Assembly (NCBI GenBank): GCA_947449695.1
Contig: CANFST010000035.1
Coordinates: 1 to 33,605, forward strand
DNA from: Chitinophagales bacterium
GTDB taxonomy: Bacteria > Bacteroidota > Bacteroidia > Chitinophagales > CAIODY01
DNA: 33,605 nt
Direction: 5' to 3'
The notes below the pieces were generated by a model. The model ran no database searches. It was not told where the DNA came from and was given only the letters and a program-made list of their open reading frames with translations. Below, one piece after another: positions 10,101-17,200 of this stretch; position 1 is the first letter of the stretch; every line of letters begins with the position of its first letter. The position numbers and the translations under genes were made by a program.

Positions 10101-10913
10101 ATTTTTAAAATACACTTTATCATTCGGGTCAGTTGCCTTCACCCTCCATGCATATTTTTTTCCAGCCCTCAATTCAGGGTCAATTGCATTGTATAAATAA
10201 GTGGGTGAATTGATAGTTTTTTCAAAATAAGGAATCGTGTTTGTCGCAAAAGCATCATTAGGATTTTGTCCTTCATACAATTCTAACACAGTCAATGTAA
10301 ATTGAGTATTGATAGGAGCTCCAGGGCTATTCACCCAACTAAAAATTAGTGATTGCGGATTTTGTCCGTTCACAGCTCTATCACACATTGGCGCAATTAG
10401 TCGTGGAGGATTTACATCGGAAACGTGAATCGGGGCAGAACACTGCTCACTTCCAATTGGCTGACGAGTTAAGTAATCATAAGCCTGAAAACAAATTTTG
10501 TAATTACCTTCTGGTATTCCGTTTGTTCGAATTATAGTTTGCGTTGAAACACCAGCAACATCCACATAATCCCAATCAAAATAATCCCTCAAATCATCAC
10601 CAGTCATACGTTTCGGAATATTCGCTTGTAATTCAAAAGGTTTAGAGGGATAGTAATTATCTTTTGTCTTGATGCTTACGCCATTGTCGCCAATTACGCT
10701 TCCCTGAAAATAAATTTGAAAGTTGGTGCCAGCATTGCCCAACGCTGTAACAGTTATCACCGCTCTATTTTCGTAAATTAAATAGTCGGTAATTTTTGTA
10801 GAATAAGGTGGCACAATAACCGTGTTGACGGTAACACGATTGGGTGTTTGTGCTTTGATAAAAATTAAAAACGAAAAAAACAGAACTGCTGTGAATAGTA
10901 GAATTCTTTTCAT
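4137..10913 (-). CDS. Giant TANFOR-like secreted/envelope protein (2258 aa)
   Basis: A signal peptide covers about residues 1-21 (ending FLIFIKAQ). The mature N-terminus, VNTVIVPPYSTKITDYL, resembles the TANFOR domain named after Tannerella forsythia, and the module runs to about residue 170. FN3/Ig-like and carboxypeptidase-regulatory-like beta-sandwich repeats follow, for example PLQGVMVEVYDIPE near 970, GKVVDADDGNFIHAKV near 1090 and GQPAVNVKIYVEDLP near 1300. From about 1400 to 2100 the sequence becomes a long run of short alternating beta-strands rich in Gly, Asn and Leu. The C-terminus has Cys pairs (CDSDCDGWFC) and ends KLEFKDLHFH, with no T9SS type A or type B domain. It follows the sigma/anti-sigma/sensor genes by 53 nt and precedes the FN3 protein by 36 nt. 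Its role is unknown; a structural surface or periplasmic protein is the likeliest reading. Confidence 0.78.
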   Translation of the reverse strand: MKRILLFTAVLFFSFLIFIKAQTPNRVTVNTVIVPPYSTKITDYLIYENRAVITVTALGNAGTNFQIYFQGSVIGDNGVSIKTKDNYYPSKPFELQANIPKRMTGDDLRDYFDWDYVDVAGVSTQTIIRTNGIPEGNYKICFQAYDYLTRQPIGSEQCSAPIHVSDVNPPRLIAPMCDRAVNGQNPQSLIFSWVNSPGAPINTQFTLTVLELYEGQNPNDAFATNTIPYFEKTINSPTYLYNAIDPELRAGKKYAWRVKATDPNDKVYFKNDGVSEVCTFDYKSSGKDSSQISKSDIQTNTGNSSISGKANYFFVEKKKVGNKKFGFGNSSTDDNNRPENYPLKNASIKLVEVYSICEVYKVKRAVSKDSKGKYVYAMVDSLASLGNSSIPLLSTKPDPKYPQTSNCGAIIAHTKTDDAGNFHFDIPSSFQSKILDTFSLGAAQATDGKSHHLAYATGLWVKYGSPYYYSGGTVFFIQGKILKDDANVYQQAKNYSLKVNLKNFAEQKNYYTGKITPIQGAYNYDVDVYVLKYKKSSGAPDNECSSDGKTSLITIDKRQYLVYAKKTAKMNSSVTFNDLIQNIYPADEMSAGDNYYIYAKPTDGKNVAYQPTKFSWNSCPFNDCFQDFQFDINMGNYVEQEMDLAPYQMSLAVSGKLKRVFANDDGSPNMTNAKPLANMPIKLVGQWVIKNDADGIVYPINGNSNDFAAGTTDGDGQFSLNTGNTTFYQLGENGVNQYQNSTGNFYDKNGNAKPVSGKEYYVLRIKVQSPYYYSPDNDLLVEPGYNYDLGDMLANVREANVQVDGLKAVNTDLGINDVGGILNPIKKSGERVYLCVNPKKLPDGFPINENKLFGLSKKEIVDGLTYQVIDEATTTSGGKFLFKHVVLNDLQNAQDRYYYFTESTEQSFDNYSSEIINAFSAINDNENEQKTFWNSTQFIKEYNAQKDLHQTTLTTSVYTWAQTPVIMGAVYPNSNYSTNPLQGVMVEVYDIPEAAVNESTFGNNGFSGAWFKGTICSKYGATPEASMQTGMNGKFQFNVNTNDKTKSGRKLVFFSKNGFTPTGVFVNGGAKIKRGEKAALSKIFMELPATVLGKVVDADDGNFIHAKVVVGDDFSWSETNETFGSIKVGDMFVPTLFPVSQTLTMSAPYAKGVKFTAYPDDNDTYEPLTVYQDINFFGDQPKITFKLKHRQHHIIIKAHSPGSDYVANNIPVKATIINGSQQVTSIDETVWENDNNGTKHAVHRAKLEFASSAKTFLVKLESQTSGSCFESKIVSIDDDAKYTNIFNFELKPCKKVLCHVTDKGQPAVNVKIYVEDLPFTVPVAYTDINGDAELMGVPADGTHNIVAIPPTTMKNYFGSTKVVNMSSYQGAKIKLTVSRFDMMDISSLLGFPIEVKNITFGIGPNTGKIFISGSMLVNNANNYFSIPSVLVTSSDAIKNNNFDFENIEIVASSKKAANGLPLAVPKNDFWSTTQSKNIKVFNSYGGFSYSAFGAFVKKLSDNSGKIQSPLFIDGANFKKGFSVKDAANSMYISTSNYNGKTLGYDVAEFLDLYNSDGTTPTSLTSSFKVSTWDYKNVWYLLHNKYAGEAKVAGSTFDKDGLHLNTMLHTNIPQLASPDINVNVGNIDIDKNETHGASGSSLTIPMDKWKFAVKDWTLTSNGLNATGSIVAGALTVPATNVLIDYSRFIYGTYDVEKIKLGGNIPLNLDKNNTSVSFGFDVGYGTNGAWSLSMLPLKGDVLASLNGLPGLASNDVINLKNVSLYSRGSDDENVIMLSETTPWVTVNSVSKFHPAMAFATTGSINFRGKLDLQIPKMSELTDAFTMRYEAVNGKLKLMPNDAPFSGLSLNTKGVIVNFNSSNQEFQNNNLVLHGKIKDQNSSVNYAFEVTLTKTNAVTTIAVDNTNQKFVYSGGTSGLEKITGSMHTMSNNTEWNNFAFEGDLFGLDGIADAKKHMNFTVKGDLVADNQKVGVKNVAVDGLGSGSITYDFGQKALIGNLHIEQDLSNCHLSSDVDLKFGGGDWYVFGSAIATNIQNSPVNSGKCGFFVGKGTISGNIQNVLAQYFYKNVLPDPFPKGSYTGALFCTEAAVPVPIIPQININLDPIVHCTLEHAIHLNSYTGISLDYPKISYDLGGQAYVYIHAGAGASIGIACCGADLSATGGAGVYGHIDLNIPSPSINPVQMMSDAKSAIMNANITMQGEVFLDLQGSAYVGGGLCDSDCDGWFCETTSWNKGMDIRLAATYKKGDGVKLEFKDLHFH

Positions 10914-10966
10914 GATGAAAAAATTTTCACCAAAATAAGAATATTAGTCTACAAAAGAAACGATAA

Positions 10967-11431
10967 TTATTCCCCCTTTTGAAGTTCTTTCAATCGTTGC
11001 ACTAATAAAAGCGTCCATTGTCTTTCTGCTCGGTAGAGCTTTACAATTTTTCGGTTGGAAATTATTTTTTTGAACTCAATAAAATATTTTTTCTTCAAAT
11101 CCAATTCGTGTTGTTCCATCACAAAACTTTCTGAAATTGCTTTTTCAATTTCAGCTTCAGTCATGTTATCGTAATTCTTTTTGGTGTCGTGCAACAAATC
11201 TTTTTTGTCTTGTCTGGTTGCTTCTAGCTCTTTTCGATATTGATTGTAAACAGGCCAAAATGCTTGCGATTCGGCAGGTGTTAAGTCCATTTTCTTGGTA
11301 ATGAAAGCAACTTTTTCCGCTTCCAATTTTTCTTTTACGCTGCTGTTTAATTCACCATCTTGGGCAAAAGAAATTTTGCAAAACGAAAAAATCGTTGCAA
11401 TTAAAATCAGTATGTAGTTCTTAATCTTCAA
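10967..11431 (-). CDS. Spy/LTXXQ-like periplasmic helical protein, likely envelope-stress sensor
   Basis: This 154-residue protein has a signal peptide (MKIKNYILILIATIFSFCKI, then SFAQ). The mature part is almost entirely helical and charged, with MDLTPAESQAFWPVYNQYRK near residues 48-67, a variant of the LTxxQ motif of the Spy/CpxP family. In Bacteroidota such proteins next to ECF sigma genes are often annotated as sensors of ECF-type sigma factors. The family binds or senses misfolded envelope proteins. The start is TTG at 11431; no ATG allows the signal peptide to be kept. The gap to the upstream repeat-containing membrane protein is only 14 nt. Position third in a sigma/anti-sigma cassette supports a regulatory role. 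The sensing ligand cannot be read from the sequence. Confidence 0.75.
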   Translation of the reverse strand: MKIKNYILILIATIFSFCKISFAQDGELNSSVKEKLEAEKVAFITKKMDLTPAESQAFWPVYNQYRKELEATRQDKKDLLHDTKKNYDNMTEAEIEKAISESFVMEQHELDLKKKYFIEFKKIISNRKIVKLYRAERQWTLLLVQRLKELQKGE

Positions 11432-11445
11432 TGTTGTTTTCTTAA

Positions 11446-12345
11446 TTAAATCGCATCATTCAAAGTTGATTCATCTACTTCATTTTCCAAATATTCTTTC
11501 AACTCTTTTTTCTCTGACTCTTTTTTGTTGTCAATTTGCGGAATCACTTTTTTTGTTGTAGATGCTTTTGCAACAGGATTTTCCATCAATTGCAAATCTT
11601 CCACTTCTTCCGCATGATTTTGCAAATATGCGTTAATATCTTGAGCTGTTAAAGCCTGTTCAGTATTCTGATTCGGTTGATTGAAAAATATTGCAACCCC
11701 AATCAACAAAGCTGCAACCGAAGCTGCTGCTGCAAATTTGAAAGTAGCTTTGCTGAACAATGAAACTACTTTTCCTTTTTCCGATTGTTTTACTTTAGCT
11801 AAAATCTCTTCAACGTTGTTTTCAAAGTAATTTTCGGGAACGCTGAACATATTGATTTTGCTCACTTCTGAAGCTTCTTCCTCTATGCCAATCAATTTGG
11901 TTTGCGCCAAAATCTTATCCGCTAAATTGTCGAAATAGTTTTCAGGTACATTAAAAGCATTTACTTTACTGAATTCCAACGCTTTCTCTTCTTCGCTGAC
12001 TAATTTGGTTTGTGCCAAAATTTCATCAGCTAATGTTTCAAAATAATTTTCTGGAACGCTGAAACTATTGATTTTACTATAATCTAAAACAGGCTCATCA
12101 AACTTCGTCTGCGGTAAATTTGGAGCAAATTCCTTGAAATAATTTTCAGGTGAATTAAAATGATTCAACTTACTGAAAGGCAAAATGTTTTCAGTTTCCA
12201 AAGCCGATTTTGCTTTTTGCAAATGCAAATCAACTTGACTTTCAAAGTAACCTTGCGGCACTTGAAAACCATTGCGGTTGCCAATTGCAGCCACAATGGG
12301 TGAAATTTCGTTTATTTCTTTCAATATGGAATCACTCGTGTTCAT
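11446..12345 (-). CDS. Single-pass membrane protein with five VPENYFE repeats, probable anti-sigma factor
   Basis: This 299-residue protein has no signal peptide and one hydrophobic helix at about residues 203-221 (FKFAAAASVAALLIGVAIFF). The N-terminal 200 residues should therefore be cytoplasmic and the last 75 or so periplasmic. The cytoplasmic part holds five repeats of the pattern N-x-F-x-VPENYFE-x-L-A-D-x-I-L-A-x-T-K, with the Tyr at residues 33, 69, 101, 137 and 173. No zinc-binding HxxxCxxC anti-sigma motif is present. Single copies of an F-x-VPxxYFE motif are known in Bacteroidota proteins encoded after ECF sigma genes. It lies 49 nt after the sigma gene and 14 nt before the Spy-like gene, which makes it the natural candidate for sequestering the sigma factor. 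The periplasmic tail is acidic (NHAEEVEDLQL, ENEVDESTL). Confidence 0.7.
   Translation of the reverse strand: MNTSDSILKEINEISPIVAAIGNRNGFQVPQGYFESQVDLHLQKAKSALETENILPFSKLNHFNSPENYFKEFAPNLPQTKFDEPVLDYSKINSFSVPENYFETLADEILAQTKLVSEEEKALEFSKVNAFNVPENYFDNLADKILAQTKLIGIEEEASEVSKINMFSVPENYFENNVEEILAKVKQSEKGKVVSLFSKATFKFAAAASVAALLIGVAIFFNQPNQNTEQALTAQDINAYLQNHAEEVEDLQLMENPVAKASTTKKVIPQIDNKKESEKKELKEYLENEVDESTLNDAI
11788..12267 (-). repeat. Five in-frame VPENYFE repeats (about 108 nt period)
   Basis: Five tandem units encode FQVPQGYFE, FNSPENYFK, FSVPENYFE, FNVPENYFD and FSVPENYFE. They are spaced 36, 32, 36 and 36 residues apart. Units 3 and 4 are the most alike, sharing the downstream ILAQTKL block, which points to recent duplication within the gene. 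Confidence 0.85.
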
Positions 12346-12394
12346 TTCTTCTTTATCTATTCTACTTGCTATGACTTTTTTTTATGGTTTTCGT

Positions 12395-12937
12395 TTAATC
12401 ATTTTCTTTTACAAACAGTTCTATTTTTTTCACTGCATGGTGATAACTGGCTTTCAATGCTCCTTCGCTAGTACCTAACACTTTGCTCATTTCTTCGTAA
12501 GGCATTTCATCATAGTAACGTAAATTGAAAACTAATTTTTGTTTTTCGGGCAAAGTCAAAATGGCTTTCTGCAATTTCATTTCCATCTGATTGCCATCAA
12601 AATACTTATCACTGCTCAATTTATTGGCTAAATGATTTTCCATATCATCCAATGAATAAGAAAATTTCTTTTGTTTGTTGGCCAAAAAAGTGAGGCATTC
12701 ATTTGTACCAATTCGATACAACCAAGTGTACAACTGACTTTCTTCTCTAAAGTTTTCCAAGCCTTTCCATGCTTTGATGAAAGCATTTTGCAAAACATCA
12801 TTCGCATCATCATGGTCTAAAACCATACGACGGATGTGATAATAAAGTCGTTGCTGATATTTTACAACCAACGCCTTGAAAGCCATATCGCGGCTTGCAG
12901 GAATTTTATATTGCAATAAAATTTCTTCGTCGGTCAT
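12395..12937 (-). CDS. ECF RNA polymerase sigma factor
   Basis: This 180-residue protein is a sigma-70 family factor of the ECF group and directs RNA polymerase to an alternative set of promoters. Region 2 spans about residues 20-90, with the core-binding and -10-recognition segment around DHDDANDVLQNAFIKAWKGL and the Trp-rich YTWLYRIGTNECL. Region 4 spans about 125-175 (LPEKQKLVFNLRYYDEMPYE, then the helix-turn-helix LGTSEGALKASYHHAVKKI). Regions 1.1 and 3 are absent, as expected. The ATG at 12935-12937 lies 11 nt after the transketolase stop, and the probable anti-sigma gene follows by 49 nt. The regulon cannot be stated. The neighbouring Spy-like, TANFOR and FN3 genes are the obvious candidates for autoregulated targets, or else the assembly problem it senses. 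Confidence 0.95.
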   Translation of the reverse strand: MTDEEILLQYKIPASRDMAFKALVVKYQQRLYYHIRRMVLDHDDANDVLQNAFIKAWKGLENFREESQLYTWLYRIGTNECLTFLANKQKKFSYSLDDMENHLANKLSSDKYFDGNQMEMKLQKAILTLPEKQKLVFNLRYYDEMPYEEMSKVLGTSEGALKASYHHAVKKIELFVKEND

Positions 12938-12948
12938 TTAGGTTTAGG

Positions 12949-13905
12949 TTAGTTCTTTCTTGCAATCACTTTCAATGCTGCGCTAACAATTTGCGGTGTA
13001 TCCAAACCATATTTCTGCATCAATTCTTCAGGTGTTCCGCTTTCGCCAAATGAATCATTTACTGCAATCATTTCCATAGGAGCAGGATTGTTTAAAGCTA
13101 AAACCTGCGCTACTGCATCACCCAAACCGCCATTGCGCTGATGTTCTTCCGCTGTAACCAAACATTTTGTTTTTGCAACGGATTTTAAGACCGCCTCTTC
13201 GTCAAAAGGTTTAATGGTGTGCATGTTGATGATTTCAACGCTAACATTTTGTTCGGCTAAAATCTTTCCAGCTTCAATCGCTTTCCATACCAAATGTCCG
13301 CAAGCAATGATGGTTACATCAGTGCCTTCACATAAAATTTGTGCTTTACCGATTTCAAATTTTTGTGTAGTGAAGTTGGCACATTTAGGTCTGCCAAATC
13401 TTAAATAAACTGGTCCATGATATTCAGCAATTGCAAGCGTTGCAGCTTTAGTTTGATTGTAGTCGGCAGGAACAATTACCGTCATGTTGGGTAGCATACG
13501 CATTAAACCAATGTCTTCTAGAATCTGGTGTGTTGCGCCATCTTCACCCAACGTAAGCCCAGCATGGCTTGCACAGATTTTTACATTTTTATCTGAATAA
13601 GCAATAGATTGACGAATTTGGTCGTAAACCCTGCCAGTACTGAAATTGGCGAATGTGCCTGTGAAAGGAATTTTGCCGCCTATAGTCAAACCAGCAGCAA
13701 CGCCCATCATATTCGCTTCTGCAATGCCGCATTGCACAAAGCGTTCAGGAAAATCTTTAATAAAAGCATTCATTTTTAATGAACCTGCCAAATCAGCGGT
13801 AAGTGCCACTACATTAGGATTTATTTTGCCTAATTCGTGTAAGCCATCGCCAAATCCTCCACGGGTTTCACGTTCGTCTATTTTTTGAATATCGGTAACT
13901 TTCAT
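12949..13905 (-). CDS. Transketolase C-terminal subunit (split transketolase)
   Basis: This 318-residue protein matches the C-terminal half of transketolase: the pyrimidine-binding domain (about residues 10-170) and the C-terminal domain (about 190-310). Transketolase moves two-carbon ketol units between sugar phosphates in the pentose phosphate pathway using thiamine diphosphate. The Glu of GIAEANMM (E63) is the residue that activates the ThDP aminopyrimidine. Other conserved pieces are [34 protein letters not shown] and the active-site-side RFGRP. The N-terminal ThDP-diphosphate subunit is normally encoded just upstream in organisms with split enzymes, but here the upstream side is a 384-nt intergenic stretch and a divergent gene. 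The partner must lie elsewhere. The sigma gene follows after 11 nt, so this gene heads the long minus-strand run. Confidence 0.92.
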   Translation of the reverse strand: MKVTDIQKIDERETRGGFGDGLHELGKINPNVVALTADLAGSLKMNAFIKDFPERFVQCGIAEANMMGVAAGLTIGGKIPFTGTFANFSTGRVYDQIRQSIAYSDKNVKICASHAGLTLGEDGATHQILEDIGLMRMLPNMTVIVPADYNQTKAATLAIAEYHGPVYLRFGRPKCANFTTQKFEIGKAQILCEGTDVTIIACGHLVWKAIEAGKILAEQNVSVEIINMHTIKPFDEEAVLKSVAKTKCLVTAEEHQRNGGLGDAVAQVLALNNPAPMEMIAVNDSFGESGTPEELMQKYGLDTPQIVSAALKVIARKN

Positions 13906-14289
13906 TTTTAAAAATTGAACTGCGAAAGTAGAAATTAAATTTTCGCAAATGGAAAAAGAAAACTAACAAGTTGTGAAAAGAGTAAATAAGTACACAAATT
14001 TTTTAAGGGAAATCAAATTTTTTTTTGATTTGGTGCTTTCAAGGACTGTTTTACGTCTAATAGAATGTTTGAGCCGGTTTTGTTTTTTCGATTGTATATT
14101 AAACATTCCATTGTTGGGAAAAATAATTTTAAGTTAAGAATCATTCCAAATTCAATACCTACATTTATAAGCAGATTTTTGATTGAATAATTTAAGCCGA
14201 AAACTCTATTGGTAATTATATTTTATTTAACTAATTTACTACCAGTTTTTTCTTAAGCTGAAATTAAACATAAAATTTAAAAAGAAATT
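13906..14289. other. 384-nt divergent intergenic region
   Basis: This AT-rich stretch separates the divergent transketolase and PKD-giant genes and must hold both promoters. A transketolase -7-like box lies at 13922-13930. An A/T-only-loop inverted repeat pairs 14010-14017 with 14024-14031 (AAATCAAA / TTTGATTT); it is too weak for a terminator and could be an operator or chance. I found no convincing TAnnTTTG box for the plus-strand gene and no small ORF with recognisable features. Confidence 0.5.
13922..13949 (-). promoter_or_regulatory. Possible promoter of the transketolase-sigma operon
   Basis: On the minus strand, TACTTTCG followed by C (13923-13930, C at 13922) resembles the -7 element TAnnTTTG with one mismatch and lies about 18 nt from the ATG. 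A TTTG at 13946-13949 is the nearest -33-like box, but the spacer is only 15 nt, shorter than the usual 19 or so. Position is good, spacing is poor. Confidence 0.35.
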
Positions 14290-17200
14290 ATGCGCAAAAT
14301 ATACTACTACCTCATTGGCTTGTTTTTACTTTTTAATACCGCATCCAAAGCGCAGGCTATTCATGCATGTTTTAGTGCAGGCGGTGGACAAACATTTCCT
14401 GTAACGCAATGCGGTGGATTTGTTTTACCCCTAACTAATTGTTCGACTGGTACTTATGATTCAGCAGTTTGGAAATTGCAAATAAGTAGTAATTATAATT
14501 GCACAGGCCCTTGGGGAATCACTTTTGTTACCACAAAGGGTGGAGCACAAGCAACTGCTGGAACTGGATATTCGTTAAGTGTAGATGGTTCTTATAAGGT
14601 TTGTTTATTGATTTATAATAGAACTACTGGTCAAGTTGATTCAAGCTGCCAATGTATTGCAGTCGTTTATCCGTTTCCAATTCCTAATTTTTCAGTATCC
14701 GATTCATTTCATTGTGGAGGATTGACAACTACTTTTACGCCACAAATTCAATCGGGTACAACCCCTTATGGTCCCATCACTTGGTATTTTGGAGATAATT
14801 TAACTCAGACTACTAACACTGTATCAAATGTAACACATACTTATGCTTGTAAAAATTCTAATCCACCATGCTATTCAGTGACCATATCAGTAACTGATGC
14901 TCATGGTTGTTCTAAAGTAGTAACTAAGCCATGTTTAGTAAATGTGCCATGTAAACCATCGGCTACAGTGTCTGTAACGGGTGGCAGTGCTTGCTCAACT
15001 CCAACATCAATAACCTTTCATGCAACCCCATCAGGATTATATGGGCATGGAATTTATTCTTGGTGGTTTCCACCAGGAAGTACTCCTCCATTTACCCCAA
15101 CCTTTGGTCCATCAAGTTCAGTAGGCAATGTAACGCAACCTTTTTCAACTTATGGTTGCAAAAATGTAATTCTTGCAATTAAAGATTCAGCAACTGGTTG
15201 CAGCGATACAGCTAATGTTAACAATGCGGTTTGTATTCAAGGAATTACTGTAACAAGTTTATCTTCTAATTTAAACCATGTATGTTGTAGTCAGCCTTTT
15301 GCGATTACTTTTAATGCAAGTTCAAATCCGGTTTCAACCCCTCCGTGCGCAATTGTTGGAACCCTTGTGGCTACTCCGGTTGGAGGTGGCGCCACGATTG
15401 TATTAGGGCAAATTTCTTCCACCTCACCAAAGACTGTTTCATTGCCTTGTACATCCTCTGCGGCGGTAACCTATAATATCTGTTTTCAAAATAGCACAGT
15501 AACTAATCTATGTAATAATTGCACACTGAATTACACTGGCTGTTTGCAGGTTACAGTTAATCCATCCCCAACTGCTCAAATTAATTTAACACCACCAACA
15601 TTAGCCAGTTATTGTTCGAAAGGGCACCAATTTTGTTTTAATGCCAGTACCCCAAGTAATAATTTGCCAGGTTGTTCATATGCTTGGTATCTTGGAAGTA
15701 CCTCAAATACTGCATTGAGCAATACATCAACATTTTGTTACACATTCCCCAATTTTGGCACTTATAAAATTTATTTAAAGGTATGTCAAAGTGCTTTAAA
15801 TGGTGGATGTTGTGCATTGGATTCAATTGTTGTTTCACAAAATCCACCAACTGGTAGTTTTATAGTTTCCAATACTCGTGGTTGTGATACTTTGTGTGCT
15901 AAATTTACCGTATCCCCAAGCACCGATTCATTATATATTTATAATTTTGGTGATGGCACAATTGTAACATCGAATCAGGATACAATGCATCATTGTTTTC
16001 ATAGTAATTTGGATACTTGTTATACTGTTACTATTATCCATATTGCCCATTCTTTGGGTGGATTTGTTTGCGTTGATACATTAAGACAAAAGGGAATTAT
16101 AAAAATTGGGCATAAAATGATTCCAAGTATTACCATGAGTCCGCCAATACAATGTTTGGTGCATAAACAAGCTTGTGTTTACGTTTATCCAAATAATCCA
16201 GGATTAATTCCACCAACAGGTGCATCGAATAGTACTTGTTTATCAAAAGCTTGTCATTGGTATTTCACAAAACCTTTTGACCCTAATCCTATTGTTCAAA
16301 GTTATGTGTGTGATAGCCCGAAAGTGTGTTTTGACGATACTGGACATTTTGATGCACATTATGTGATTATTAATAATACTTGTCCTGATACAGTTGTGGT
16401 TCATAATGCAGTAGTAATTAATGGTGTTTTAGGTGATTTTAAAGATTCATTGCATTGTGCTTCAAATGGAACTTTAACAAATTTTTGTGTTACAATTAAG
16501 TCGAATATAAAAGTATTTCCAACCCCAACTAATCCTCATGATTCAACTCATATTAAATTTATAGTAAATAATAATACTTGCGGAAGCCCTACTATTTATA
16601 ATTTTGCTGTTGCTCCAAATGGACCACCACCAATATTTAATCATTGTTTTTGCACTGCCGGTAGTTACACTATCACTATGATTACAAAAAATTCTGCAAC
16701 GGGCTGTCCTCCTGACACAACCATTAAAACTATTACTGTTGCTTCTTATCATGCTGTAATGAATTTAAGTCCAATTTCGACCAATCCAATTGGATGCTTT
16801 GTTTACCCTTATGGATTTTGTTTTACTTCTATTGGTTCTTCACCAGCTTTACCTGATAAAATCACATGGTCATTTGGCGATGGTAAAACTTTAAATAATG
16901 CGACTGCCCCTTGTCATACTTATGATTCATGTGGCACATATATTGTAAAATTAAGATTAGCCGATAATTCAGGTACTTGCAGCGATTCGACTCAATTAAC
17001 CGTTGCTCTGCATGATATTTACCCAAATATAACAGCTTCATTGGTATCACCTTGTAGCAACTGTTATGTATTCCATAATAGCACTGTTTTCTGTGGTGGA
17101 ACACCAGGAACTACTACTATTCATTTTTATAATATTGTTGGAGGGGCTACTATCCCTGATATTGTAATTCATGGTGCTTGGACAAGTTATACATTTTGTA

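Noticed and set aside
10914-10966. Independent promoter for the TANFOR giant
   Set aside because: The closest -7-like string on the minus strand is TATTTTGG, with the spacing of the TTTG element off by one. It is no better than chance in such AT-rich DNA.
14010-14031. Inverted repeat AAATCAAA / TTTGATTT as a terminator
   Set aside because: It is only A/T-rich with one G-C pair per arm, has no following U-tract on either strand beyond its own loop, and lies in the middle of a divergent promoter region.
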